64,000 nucleotides of DNA from Candidatus Chryseobacterium colombiense (GTDB lineage Bacteria; Bacteroidota; Bacteroidia; Flavobacteriales; Weeksellaceae), in assembly GCA_029203185.1 (NCBI GenBank), contig CP119310.1:2108001-2172000 (forward strand), written 5' to 3'. Below, piece after piece: positions 16,632 to 24,725 of the stretch. Made by a program: the position numbers and the translations under genes. Numbering within the stretch: the stretch's first letter is position 1; each line of letters opens with the position of its first letter. Under the pieces are notes generated by a model. That model ran no database searches, had not been told where the DNA came from, and was given only the letters and a program-made list of their open reading frames with translations.

Positions 16632-16679
16632 AATGTTTGAATTTTACGGGAACTCGTCCCAGTTAAATATTTAAGAGTG

Positions 16680-16687
16680 CAAAGATA
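16680..16687 (-). promoter_or_regulatory. Candidate promoter of rpsP-rimM
   Basis: TATCTTTG on the minus strand matches TAnnTTTG, 48 bases before the rpsP start. A TTTG at 16704-16707 (minus) may serve as -33 with a slightly short 16-base spacer. Confidence 0.55.
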
Positions 16688-16742
16688 AACAAAATTTTCA
16701 ATTCAAATAGTCTGAAACTAAGATATTTTTATTTCTTTTTTA

Positions 16743-17324
16743 CTAAAACAAAATAAAAGGCAATACTGTTGAGAGGATTACAGAAATAAAAACAGCTAAA
16801 AATACGATAAGATTATCTCTGGTTTTTCCTGTAATAGCTTTAATTACCAAATAGTTTACAACATAGAGAGGAATCAATAAAAGAAACGAACCTTCGTTGG
16901 TTATTAAAACGAAATCCCTTAATACCAGGATTCCGATGACTGTTGATATTAAAATACCCAAAAGGCTTCTGTAAATAGTTCTTTTGTCGATTGCATTATT
17001 TTCTTTGTAGGATGAAAATTGATAATACTTTTCGATAATGAAATATTCCAATTCTTTTTTAGTAAGAATATCAGATGAAATATTACTCTCAATAACATTA
17101 AAATCATCTCCTTTCCGAACCCTATTATGAACCTCAAAAGAAATCCGTCCTTTTTCTTTAATTAAAGCCGTCCTGAAATTAGCTTTCTTTACAAACTCAT
17201 TATAATCGAATTTCTGACTGATTGCCTCTCGCATTTCATCATTGATTTTACCTGTATGCTCTACCATTGAAAGGTAGGCAACGATCAAATCTTCTTCGTT
17301 ATAATTTCTGTAAAAATTTTTCAT
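16743..17324 (-). CDS. Membrane protein of unknown function
   Basis: 193 residues from the ATG at 17324; a longer frame to 17360 overlaps the preceding gene and is rejected. The soluble N-terminal half (MKNFYRNYNEEDLIVAYLS) is charged and helical. The C-terminal half holds four hydrophobic segments (SLLGILISTVIGILVLRDFV, LLLIPLYVVNYLVI, and two at the end). I do not recognise the family. The start lies 2 bases after the stop of the nitroreductase gene, indicating a two-gene operon. Confidence 0.7.
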   Translation of the reverse strand: MKNFYRNYNEEDLIVAYLSMVEHTGKINDEMREAISQKFDYNEFVKKANFRTALIKEKGRISFEVHNRVRKGDDFNVIESNISSDILTKKELEYFIIEKYYQFSSYKENNAIDKRTIYRSLLGILISTVIGILVLRDFVLITNEGSFLLLIPLYVVNYLVIKAITGKTRDNLIVFLAVFISVILSTVLPFILF

Positions 17325-17326
17325 TT

Positions 17327-17836
17327 TTAGATATGCCCCATATAAAACAAACCAAGGCATTTCTGGTTCTCTTCAATCGTCAAAGACTCTTTCAAATGAT
17401 CTACAATTTTCGGAGAGCTCCAGTAACATCCTATTTCATTGGCCGTACAGGTAAGATACATATTCTGAACCGCCATAGAAACTGCTGCGATTTCTTCCCA
17501 TTCAGGAACCATTCCACTGAAATTAACCACAATAGAAATTACGGCATCTGCTTTATTGATTTTAAAACCAATATCATTATATTTTTTTTCCAGAAAAAGT
17601 TGTTCGGGCTGGGTTGCTTTGTAAATAGACTGCATTTCTAAAGCCAGTTTGGCTTTTTCCTCGCCTTTAAATATTTTAAAACGCCAAGGTTTTGTGCGTT
17701 TGTGATTGGGTGCTAATGTTGCTGAATGTAAAATTTCATCAATAATTTCCTGAGAAATTTCATTTTCATTATAATCTTTTGGAAAGATACTTCTTCTTTG
17801 CTCTATGATTTCTTTTAAAACTTCTGCTTTATTCAT
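17327..17836 (-). CDS. Nitroreductase family protein (YdjA-like)
   Basis: 169 residues, FMN-dependent nitroreductase fold. Motifs are EQRRSIFPKDY at the N-terminus (FMN phosphate contact), HSATLAPNHKRTKPWRF near 50, AVQNMYLTCTANEIGCYWSS near 125, and CLGLFYMGH at the end. The order matches the short YdjA group of NAD(P)H oxidoreductases, which act as dimers. The C-terminus stops directly after GLFYMGHI, shorter than E. coli YdjA; I cannot tell whether this is normal for the group. The physiological substrate is unknown. A TAnnTTTG box ends only 4 bases before the ATG, suggesting a leaderless transcript. Confidence 0.85.
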   Translation of the reverse strand: MNKAEVLKEIIEQRRSIFPKDYNENEISQEIIDEILHSATLAPNHKRTKPWRFKIFKGEEKAKLALEMQSIYKATQPEQLFLEKKYNDIGFKINKADAVISIVVNFSGMVPEWEEIAAVSMAVQNMYLTCTANEIGCYWSSPKIVDHLKESLTIEENQKCLGLFYMGHI

Positions 17837-17840
17837 AAAG

Positions 17841-17848
17841 CAAAATTA
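17841..17848 (-). promoter_or_regulatory. Candidate -7 element touching the nitroreductase start
   Basis: TAATTTTG on the minus strand, separated from the ATG at 17836 by 4 bases, so the mRNA would begin at or next to the start codon. Confidence 0.45.
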
Positions 17849-17893
17849 CAACATGAAACTCAATATTTTTTATGATTCTAAATTAATTTTTTT

Positions 17894-17995
17894 GTCATTC
17901 TGACGAAGGAAGAATCTCAATAAGATGAAGGAAAAATTTCCACAATAAGAACAGAATCTTTATTTTGTTTTACTTTATTCAGAACGACAGAGAAA
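17894..17995. repeat. Intergenic inverted repeat, GTCATTCTGACGAAGGAAGAATCT type
   Basis: Left arm at 17894-17918 (GTCATTCTGACGAAGGAAGA...). Degenerate inverted right arm at about 17953-17991, read on the minus strand as GTCGTTCTGAATAAAG...AAGATTC. It is related to the repeats at 26858, 58481 and 62740. Confidence 0.7.
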
Positions 17996-18000
17996 AGATC

Positions 18001-18450
18001 TTATAAAACTTCAATAATCTCCTGATGAATTTTATTTAATGTAAAATCATCACCGGATTTCATCCCCATCATTTTTTTGGCCATTGGGCTTTCCGGGGAA
18101 ATCGCGTAAAAACGATCACCTTCAAAGAAAAATTCACCCAATGAAACCGAAATATAAAAACGGGCTTTATTGGTAATCACCAAAGAACCCAACTGGATAC
18201 GTTCAGTAGAATTGATTAAGACCTTCGCCATATTTCTCTTCAAATCATTCAAAGCTCCAAGCTGTCTCTGCATTTGGTAAATTTCCTCCTGCATTTCCTC
18301 TCTCATACTGTCATATTTCGGAGTTTTTTTGATATCGCGACTTGCCTCCTGGGTAAACTCAATAAAGCTTTTAAGCTTCTCGATCTTCTCAGCAATCACG
18401 TTTTTCACATAATTTCTTATGTCATTTTTCTCAAATACTATCTTCTCCAT
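18001..18450 (-). CDS. GreA/GreB-family-like protein
   Basis: 149 residues. An N-terminal coiled-coil stretch (about 10-75, EEMQEEIYQMQRQLGALNDL) is followed by a C-terminal FKBP-like domain ending SPESPMAKKMMGMKSGDDF, which parallels the SPxSPxGxALLGKxxGD motif of Gre factors. Gre factors insert a coiled coil into the RNA polymerase secondary channel to rescue backtracked complexes. The coiled-coil tip here does not show a clear pair of acidic residues, so it may bind polymerase without cleavage activity. It is a single gene. Confidence 0.75.
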   Translation of the reverse strand: MEKIVFEKNDIRNYVKNVIAEKIEKLKSFIEFTQEASRDIKKTPKYDSMREEMQEEIYQMQRQLGALNDLKRNMAKVLINSTERIQLGSLVITNKARFYISVSLGEFFFEGDRFYAISPESPMAKKMMGMKSGDDFTLNKIHQEIIEVL

Positions 18451-18552
18451 ACATCGAATCTTTATATAAAGATAATATTTTTAAATAATATTTATTCAAC
18501 TTAATATAAAATTACTATTTCTACTATTTCAGAGGAATCTTAAAATAATTTT

Positions 18553-18560
18553 TACATTTG
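18553..18560 (+). promoter_or_regulatory. Candidate -7 element of the DUF805 gene
   Basis: TACATTTG, 21 bases upstream of the ATG at 18582. Confidence 0.5.
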
Positions 18561-18581
18561 TTCTCCTAAAAAACTAAAATC

Positions 18582-18938
18582 ATGTTTGAAAATCCATTTT
18601 CAAGTACAGGAAGAATCAGAAGAACAGAATTCGCACTTTCCTATTTAATCTATTTTATCGTATTGCTTTTTACAGTCATTTTAGCAGGTGTCACAAAATT
18701 CTCTCTTTTTTATCTCCTTGCAGTTTTTGTATGGTTTGTCGGATTGATTTTTCGGGTGATGCAGGGCGCAAAAAGATGTCATGATTTAGGAAACAGCGGA
18801 TGGTTTCAGTTCATCCCTTTTTATTTTATAGCAATGATTTTTGCGGACGGCGAACAGAGAGCCAACAGATATGGTCCCAATCCGAAAGGTATTGGAAATT
18901 ACAATTCTATTAACGAAATCGGCAAAAAAGAATTGTAA
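18582..18938 (+). CDS. DUF805 membrane protein
   Basis: 118 residues of the YhaH/DUF805 family of small inner-membrane proteins of unknown role. It opens with the family pattern F..GRIRRTEFALSYL at about 6-21. Hydrophobic segments follow near 21-40 and 44-62. The motif AKRCHDLGNSGWFQFIPFY lies at 64-82, and the end is GPNPKGIG. Length and motif order are standard. It is monocistronic with a terminator directly after it. Confidence 0.9.
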   Translation: MFENPFSSTGRIRRTEFALSYLIYFIVLLFTVILAGVTKFSLFYLLAVFVWFVGLIFRVMQGAKRCHDLGNSGWFQFIPFYFIAMIFADGEQRANRYGPNPKGIGNYNSINEIGKKEL

Positions 18939-18941
18939 ATA

Positions 18942-18972
18942 AAAAGCCTTGCAAATTTTCTACAAGGCTTTC
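18942..18972. terminator. Bidirectional terminator between the DUF805 and SRPBCC genes
   Basis: Stem AAAGCCTTG / CAAGGCTTT with an 11-base loop between two convergent stop codons. Confidence 0.88.
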
Positions 18973-18977
18973 TATAT

Positions 18978-19511
18978 TTATTTTTCCACTAATTTTTTCA
19001 GATTATCCAATCCTTCTCCATAAGATTTTCCCATCTGATAATCCATCATCGGTCTCATTACTTTCATCATAGGGTCTTGTTCAGTATCCATACTCCAAGT
19101 CACTTTTGTGGCATTTCCTTCAGGAGTCAGTATAATGTCTGACGTAGCTTGTCCTTCAAACGGCTTTTTAAAGATCATTTCTGTTTTCTGTTTTTGATTG
19201 GGAACCAGTTCCTTAATTTCCTGACATCCCGATCCTGCATGCTCATTCTGGCTATCCCAGCAATATTTATCACCTACTTCCCCTGCATTCCCCGTATAGG
19301 TAAGCGTTATATTCTTATCTAATTTCAGCCAGGGATTCCATTGGTTAAAAGCTTTCATAGAACTTACCTGTTGCCATACTTTTTCTTTTGGAGCGTTGAT
19401 TACGATAGATTTTTCATAATGGTAATTTTTGCCGAAAGCCAATATTGCCACTACAGCATATACCAGAATTAAAAGAATAATGACACCCAGAACTTTTAAG
19501 ATTTTTTTCAT
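18978..19511 (-). CDS. SRPBCC (START/polyketide cyclase-like) protein with N-terminal membrane anchor
   Basis: 177 residues. Residues 5-25 are a hydrophobic anchor (LKVLGVIILLILVYAVVAIL). The rest is one SRPBCC helix-grip domain: YEKSIVINAPKEKVWQQVS, then NQWNPWLKLDK, a middle WDSQNEHAGSGCQE, and a C-terminal helix (EGLDNLKKLVEK). The family binds hydrophobic ligands in a deep pocket; the ligand here is unknown. Two cysteines (in KYCWDS and GSGCQE) may pair if the domain is periplasmic. It is a single gene. Confidence 0.85.
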   Translation of the reverse strand: MKKILKVLGVIILLILVYAVVAILAFGKNYHYEKSIVINAPKEKVWQQVSSMKAFNQWNPWLKLDKNITLTYTGNAGEVGDKYCWDSQNEHAGSGCQEIKELVPNQKQKTEMIFKKPFEGQATSDIILTPEGNATKVTWSMDTEQDPMMKVMRPMMDYQMGKSYGEGLDNLKKLVEK

Positions 19512-19557
19512 AGTTTTAATTTATTTAGAGTTAAAATTTTCAACACTTAGCTGTTGC

Positions 19558-19565
19558 CAAAAGTA
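19558..19565 (-). promoter_or_regulatory. Candidate -7 element of the SRPBCC gene
   Basis: TACTTTTG on the minus strand, 46 bases before the ATG at 19511. Confidence 0.4.
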
Positions 19566-19714
19566 GTCATTCCAACTTCATTTTAACTTCGCCTATGACA
19601 AGATTAATAAAGATAAACAAATTTGTCACATCTTTTCATTCAGGCATCATTTTTGAGCACTCCCCTCACAAATCACTATGATTCCTTACATTTACAATCA
19701 TTAAAAATCAAAAA

Positions 19715-21733
19715 ATGAATATTTTAACAGAAAAATTTAACACACCATATCATTCTGCTCCATTCAATTCCATTAAAAATGAAGATTATCTTCCCGCTTT
19801 TAAAGAATTAATACAAAACTCTGAAAAAGAAATCGACGCTATTGTCAACAATCCTGAAGAACCTACATTCGAAAATGTAATTGAAGCATTGGCTTATTCG
19901 GGAGAACAGCTGGATGTTGTTTCCAATATATTTTTCAATCTGAATTCTGCTGAAACAAGTGATGAGTTACAACAAATTGCTCAGGAAGTTTCCCCGATCT
20001 TAACGGAATATTCTTCTAAAATTTCTCAAAATGAAGCTTTATTTAATAAAATTAAAAAAGTATATGATGAAAAAGAGAAATATAACTTAAATGAGGAGCA
20101 GCAAATGCTTTTAAATGAAACCTATAAAGGTTTTGTAAGAAGCGGTGCTTTATTGAATGAAGAAGACAAGGAAAAACTAAAGAAAATCAGTATGGATTTG
20201 TCTTTAAAATCGCTTCAGTTTGGGCAAAATGTATTGGCTTCAACAAATAATTATTTTAAACATATCACCAATAAAGAAGATTTGGCAGGAATTCCGGATG
20301 CCATTCTGGAACAATATGCAGAAGAAGCAAAAGAAAGAAACCTTGAAGGTTGGGTGGTGACATTACAATATCCAAGCTACATTCCTTTCATGACCTATGC
20401 GGAAAACCGCGAGCTGAGAAAAGAAATCGCTTTGGCAAATGGTAAAAAATCTTTTGACGGAGGTGAATTCGATAATCAACATTTAATCAAAGAGCTTCTT
20501 AGTTTAAAACAGCAAAAAGCTGAATTATTAGGATATAATAATTATGCAGATTATGTTCTGGAAGAAAGAATGGCAAAGTCTCCATCAAAAGTAATTGACT
20601 TCCTGAATGAACTTCTGGTAAAAGCAAAGCCTTATGCACACCAAGAAATTGAAGAATTAAAATCTTTGGCAAAAGCAGACGGAATTGATGAGATGCAATC
20701 GTATGACCATGCTTTTTATGCCGAAAAACTTCGTAAAGCTAAGTTTGACCTTAATGATGAGGAATTAAAACCGTATTTCCCATTGAACCAAGTCCAGGAT
20801 GCTGTTTTTGGATTGGCACATCAGCTTTTCGGATTGACTTTTGAGGAAAGAAATGACATTCCGAAATACCATGAAGACGTAAAAGTCTATGAGGTAAAAG
20901 AAAACGGAGATTATAAATCTTTACTGTATGTAGATTATTTCCCGAGAAAGGGCAAAAGAGCCGGAGCCTGGATGACCAGCTATAAAAATCAGTATAAAAA
21001 AGATGGTGAAAACTCACGTCCGCATATTTCTATCGTTTGTAATTTCAGCAAACCAACAAAAGATACCCCGAGTTTATTGACCTTTCAGGAAGTAACTACT
21101 TTGTTCCATGAATTCGGTCATGCTCTTCACGGAATGCTGGCCAACACGCAATACCCTACTCTTTCCGGAACTTCTGTGAAATGGGATTTTGTAGAATTAC
21201 CTTCTCAGTTCCTTGAAAACTTCTGCTATGAGCCGGAATTCTTAAAAACTTTTGCAAAACATTATAAAACAGGAGAAACTCTTCCTGATGAAAAAATCGA
21301 GAAGATCGAACACTCCAAAAATTTCATGGAAGGTTACCAGACTTTAAGACAACTTGGTTTCGGATTATTAGATATGAATTACCATACAAAAGTAGCAGAG
21401 CTGGAAAATAAGTCTGTAAAAGAATTTGAAGATGAATATACGAAAGCTACGCAATTGTATCCTGCAAATCCTGAAACAGCAATGAGTCCTAGTTTTTCCC
21501 ATATCTTCCAGGGTGGATATTCTGCAGGATATTATTCTTATAAGTGGGCGGAAGTTCTGGATGCCGATGCTTTCCAGTATTTTAAAGAAAACGGAATTTT
21601 CAATCCTGAAATTGCCGCAAAATATAAAGTTCTTTTATCTTCGGGAGGTACGAAAGATCCTATGGAGCTGTATAAGAATTTCAGAGGTAGTGAGCCAAAA
21701 GTGGAGAGTTTATTGAAGAGAGCTTTTGGGTAA
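19715..21733 (+). CDS. M3-family metallopeptidase (oligopeptidase A / peptidyl-dipeptidase Dcp type)
   Basis: 672 residues, full length. Zinc metallopeptidase of the thimet oligopeptidase family that degrades peptides. The zinc motif is HEFGH at 465-469 (TLFHEFGHALHGML), with the third ligand glutamate in the following helix region FVELPSQFLENF. The substrate-binding loop HIFQGGYSAGYYSYKWAEV near the C-terminus is characteristic of the family. No signal peptide is visible, so it is probably cytoplasmic. The GIY-YIG gene follows after 17 bases, but its composition is different, so co-regulation is uncertain. Confidence 0.95.
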   Translation: MNILTEKFNTPYHSAPFNSIKNEDYLPAFKELIQNSEKEIDAIVNNPEEPTFENVIEALAYSGEQLDVVSNIFFNLNSAETSDELQQIAQEVSPILTEYSSKISQNEALFNKIKKVYDEKEKYNLNEEQQMLLNETYKGFVRSGALLNEEDKEKLKKISMDLSLKSLQFGQNVLASTNNYFKHITNKEDLAGIPDAILEQYAEEAKERNLEGWVVTLQYPSYIPFMTYAENRELRKEIALANGKKSFDGGEFDNQHLIKELLSLKQQKAELLGYNNYADYVLEERMAKSPSKVIDFLNELLVKAKPYAHQEIEELKSLAKADGIDEMQSYDHAFYAEKLRKAKFDLNDEELKPYFPLNQVQDAVFGLAHQLFGLTFEERNDIPKYHEDVKVYEVKENGDYKSLLYVDYFPRKGKRAGAWMTSYKNQYKKDGENSRPHISIVCNFSKPTKDTPSLLTFQEVTTLFHEFGHALHGMLANTQYPTLSGTSVKWDFVELPSQFLENFCYEPEFLKTFAKHYKTGETLPDEKIEKIEHSKNFMEGYQTLRQLGFGLLDMNYHTKVAELENKSVKEFEDEYTKATQLYPANPETAMSPSFSHIFQGGYSAGYYSYKWAEVLDADAFQYFKENGIFNPEIAAKYKVLLSSGGTKDPMELYKNFRGSEPKVESLLKRAFG

Positions 21734-21750
21734 ACATAATAAAGTCAATT

Positions 21751-22644
21751 ATGAAACTAGGAAAAAGTATAAGAATATATTTAAAAGAAGGTTCTATAAA
21801 TGATATAAAACTTGCGGAATTATTGAACTTAACTATTCAAGCCCTATCTTGCCCTAGAGATAAAATATTTGAATTAAACCTATCTTTCCAAAATCAAATA
21901 AATAAACAAGGTGTATATTTTTTGATTGGAAATGATGATTCAACTGGTAAGTTAAAAGTTTACATTGGAGAAGCTGAGAATGTATGGGAAAGAATAAAAA
22001 ACCATGCAACAGGTAAAGATTTTTGGACGGAGTTGATTTTAATCACAAGTAAAGATGATAATATCACAAAATCACACATAAAATATTTAGAAAGTAGATT
22101 AGTTGATATAACAAAAAATGCAGATAGATATATTTTAGAAAATAGCAATATTCCTACTTTAACTTCACTTCCTTTACCTGATCGTGACGCTATGGAAGAA
22201 TTTATCTTAAACATTAAACTATTAAATGGAATTTTTGGACATAAATTTCTTGAAAAACAATTGCCATCCAAAAATAATACACTTGATGAGCTATCCAACA
22301 AAACAGATGTATCAGAAGAAAGAAGCCTGGTTTTTAATTCAAAATCAATAAAAGCCAACGCTATACAAACAGATGAGGGAATTGTAGTACTTACTGGCTC
22401 TCAAGTTTCAGCAGCTGAATCAGTAAATTATGGTTATAAAACGTTAAGAGAAGAATTAATTTTAGACGGAACCATTTCAAAAAATTCTTTAGGAAATTTA
22501 ATCTTTAATAAAGACCATTTATTTAATAGTCCTTCAGCCGCGGCTGCAGTAATTGTAGGATATTCAATTAATGGAAGGAGAAATTGGAAAAACAAAGAAG
22601 GTAAAACATTAGATGAAATTGAAAAGAGTAAAATTGCTCAATAA
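21751..22644 (+). CDS. GIY-YIG domain protein with C-terminal DUF4357
   Basis: 297 residues. The GIY-YIG nuclease core lies at about residues 50-130: GVYFLIGND, then VYIGEAENVWERIKNH, with the arginine in ERIKNH at the catalytic position and a glutamate in KYLESRLVD. The C-terminal DUF4357 (about 215-285) reads VVLTGSQVSAAESVN and FNSPSAAAAVIVGYS. Such GIY-YIG/DUF4357 proteins occur widely and sporadically next to restriction or mobile DNA; the natural substrate is unknown. Base composition is more AT-rich than in the flanking peptidase and reductase genes, which suggests a later arrival. Confidence 0.85.
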   Translation: MKLGKSIRIYLKEGSINDIKLAELLNLTIQALSCPRDKIFELNLSFQNQINKQGVYFLIGNDDSTGKLKVYIGEAENVWERIKNHATGKDFWTELILITSKDDNITKSHIKYLESRLVDITKNADRYILENSNIPTLTSLPLPDRDAMEEFILNIKLLNGIFGHKFLEKQLPSKNNTLDELSNKTDVSEERSLVFNSKSIKANAIQTDEGIVVLTGSQVSAAESVNYGYKTLREELILDGTISKNSLGNLIFNKDHLFNSPSAAAAVIVGYSINGRRNWKNKEGKTLDEIEKSKIAQ

Positions 22645-22678
22645 ACATTAATAATACAATCTTTAAAATCTCTTATAA

Positions 22679-23209
22679 ATGTCACAAATCATCCTTTACA
22701 TCGCTCAAAGTCTCGACGGTTTCATTGCCAAACCTGATGGCAATCTGGACTGGCTCACTTCCACTCCGCCTTCCGAATTGGGAGATTACGGATACACTGA
22801 ACTTTTCAGCAGTATCGAAACCATTATCATGGGAAGAAAAACCTACGATATTATTATGGGATTTGAAGAAGAATGGGCCTATTCGGAAAAGGAAACTTTT
22901 GTAGTTACCAGAGATCAAAATTTAGAAATTAAAAGTCCGAAAACCCATCTTTTAACAGGAGATCTCTTAGCTTTCATCTCTGAACTTAAAGCAAAATCCA
23001 GCAAAGACATTTGGTTAATGGGAGGTGGAGAGCTGATTAAATATTTCATCAACAATAATCTTTTGGATGAAATGACCATCTCTATCATTCCAAAAATCAT
23101 TGGTGATGGAATCCCATTATTTCCCGATGGTATTTCAGAAACAGAATGGAAACTGAAAAATGTTCAGCCCTACGAAACCGGACTTGTCAATCTGATGTAT
23201 GAAAAATAA
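22679..23209 (+). CDS. Dihydrofolate reductase family protein (RibD C-terminal type)
   Basis: 176 residues, complete single domain. The opening YIAQSLDGFIAKPDGNLDWL and the motif IIMGRKTYDIIMGF (about 50-63) are typical of the YyaP/YwjB group. GGGELIKYFINNNLLDEMTI near 115-134 forms the second half of the NADPH site. The family includes reductases of riboflavin and folate pathways and many of unknown substrate. It has no folate-pathway neighbour here, so a general NADPH-dependent reductase is all that can be said. It starts 34 bases after the GIY-YIG gene. Confidence 0.87.
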   Translation: MSQIILYIAQSLDGFIAKPDGNLDWLTSTPPSELGDYGYTELFSSIETIIMGRKTYDIIMGFEEEWAYSEKETFVVTRDQNLEIKSPKTHLLTGDLLAFISELKAKSSKDIWLMGGGELIKYFINNNLLDEMTISIIPKIIGDGIPLFPDGISETEWKLKNVQPYETGLVNLMYEK

Positions 23210-23285
23210 ATATTTATAAATCACAAAGTTTCTGAATTTTCAGAGACTTTTCTTTTAATTTGTACCATCAATCTGTATTTAAACA

Positions 23286-23672
23286 ATGAACACTATCCCC
23301 AAAAGACTAGAAAACATAAAAAAGCTCCAAGCCAAAAGATGGGACAACGAAGAAGAACACTGGGACGAGATCAACGAGCTTTTAATCAACGAGCTGGATG
23401 AAATTTTACTGATCGAACCAGAAAACACAGTGGCTTTAATCGATCTGGGGACTATTTATTCTGATCTGGGAGAAAATGAAAAAGCAATCTATCATTTAAA
23501 ACAGGCATTGAATCTGGGCTCGGAAGATAAAAATCTTTATATCAATCTTGCCATTGTAATGGTTGATATGGGAATGCATGCGGAAGAATATCACGAATAT
23601 CTTGAAATTGCAGAGGATAAAGAAGAAGATCCGCTGACTTTTAAAGCCTATTTTGATCCACAATCTTATTAA
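23286..23672 (+). CDS. Tetratricopeptide-repeat protein
   Basis: 128-residue cytoplasmic protein. It contains about two TPR units in the middle (VALIDLGTIYSDLGENEKAI then YHLKQALNLGSEDKNLYINL) and a very acidic start (RWDNEEEHWDEINELLINEL). TPR units mediate protein contacts; the partner is unknown. No signal peptide. The next small gene starts 10 bases after its stop, so the two are likely one transcript. Confidence 0.75.
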   Translation: MNTIPKRLENIKKLQAKRWDNEEEHWDEINELLINELDEILLIEPENTVALIDLGTIYSDLGENEKAIYHLKQALNLGSEDKNLYINLAIVMVDMGMHAEEYHEYLEIAEDKEEDPLTFKAYFDPQSY

Positions 23673-23682
23673 TATATTAATT

Positions 23683-23883
23683 ATGTTACTGGCCATTCTC
23701 CTTCCTTTTTTATCTTTCATCGTTCGTGGAAAAATTTTCACAGGAATCATCTGTCTGATATTACAAATCACATTAATAGGTTGGCTTCCTGTTGCAATTT
23801 GGGCAGTTTTATCTTTACATAATGAAAGGGCAGACAAACGAACTGAAAGACTTATTCGCGCGATGAAGGAAAATAAAAAATAA
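23683..23883 (+). CDS. Small YqaE/Pmp3-like membrane protein
   Basis: 66 residues from the ATG at 23683 (a frame extending to 23653 overlaps the TPR gene). Two hydrophobic segments (LLAILLPFLSFIVRG and IICLILQITLIGWLPVAIWA) are separated by a short basic loop, and a charged C-terminal tail of about 22 residues follows. The layout and the GWLPVAIWA block resemble Pmp3/YqaE proteolipids, which influence membrane potential in other organisms. The match is weak at residue level, so the name is provisional. Confidence 0.6.
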   Translation: MLLAILLPFLSFIVRGKIFTGIICLILQITLIGWLPVAIWAVLSLHNERADKRTERLIRAMKENKK

Positions 23884-23994
23884 TTCTCTTTTTCAACATA
23901 ATAATCAATCTGTTCCTGACAATTAATAAAATATTCATGAAATAATCCCATATCTTCATATGATGTCATTTTTTTCGTTACCTTAGAGTAGAAA

Positions 23995-24669
23995 ATGTTG
24001 AAAAACCAGGCGTTGCATAAGATTATGGCAGAAGAACTTTATTTTATAAAACCCAATCCTGTTGTTGCAAAAATTAATTTGTATCATAAGCTATGCAATG
24101 AAGAGGATAATTTCCTACGTTTTTTAAATACTGATCAACAAGTAAATCTTGAAACTATTAAAAATAAGCTTCAGGATTCTATAGAAACCCTGAGTCCGAA
24201 GGAACTTCGGCAACTTTTTGACTGGTTTAAATTCCAATACAATTCAGTAATCAATGATGAAGTAAAAACCCAGCTCTACATCAATGGGATTGAGCTTTTC
24301 CATGAAATTCCACCGGTTCCTGCCAAAATGTACGACAGCATCCTGAATGATTATGAAAAAGTAAATCAGTGTGATCTTCAATATATTTCAGCAGCAGATC
24401 AATTTAACAAATTTCTATTATATGGTCTTTTTTACACCAGTTTTACGCAGGAAGTAAACACTGAAAAACGTATTCTCATTGACTATTTAAAAACACAACA
24501 TACTACGATTTACGAAGCAGCACAAGCTGAGTTTAAAGAAAAAACAAACCAAACAAACTTTACAGAAGATTTGAATACTAGCGGAATTGTACTATTTGAC
24601 AATTTCTCTGAGCTTTATGATTCAACCAAGTTTTACAAAGGTTCAATCATTCAGCTTACGGATATTTAA
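23995..24669 (+). CDS. Hypothetical cytoplasmic protein
   Basis: 224 residues, helical and acidic, with no signal peptide, membrane segment or cysteine-rich motif. The start could be the ATG at 23995 or the one at 24025 (MAEELYFIKP). A central stretch RQLFDWFKFQYNSVINDEVK and a later EEVNTEKRILIDY-like helix suggest an alpha-helical scaffold. I do not recognise the family. It converges on the flippase-like gene with a shared terminator. Confidence 0.65.
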   Translation: MLKNQALHKIMAEELYFIKPNPVVAKINLYHKLCNEEDNFLRFLNTDQQVNLETIKNKLQDSIETLSPKELRQLFDWFKFQYNSVINDEVKTQLYINGIELFHEIPPVPAKMYDSILNDYEKVNQCDLQYISAADQFNKFLLYGLFYTSFTQEVNTEKRILIDYLKTQHTTIYEAAQAEFKEKTNQTNFTEDLNTSGIVLFDNFSELYDSTKFYKGSIIQLTDI

Positions 24670-24670
24670 A

Positions 24671-24718
24671 AAAATGACCGGAAGAAAACTTTCCCGGTCA
24701 TTGTATTATTTTTTTAAA
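24671..24718. terminator. Bidirectional terminator
   Basis: Stem AATGACCGG / CCGGTCATT at 24673-24702 with A-run left and T-rich tail right, between convergent genes. Confidence 0.88.
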
Positions 24719-24725
24719 TAAACGA

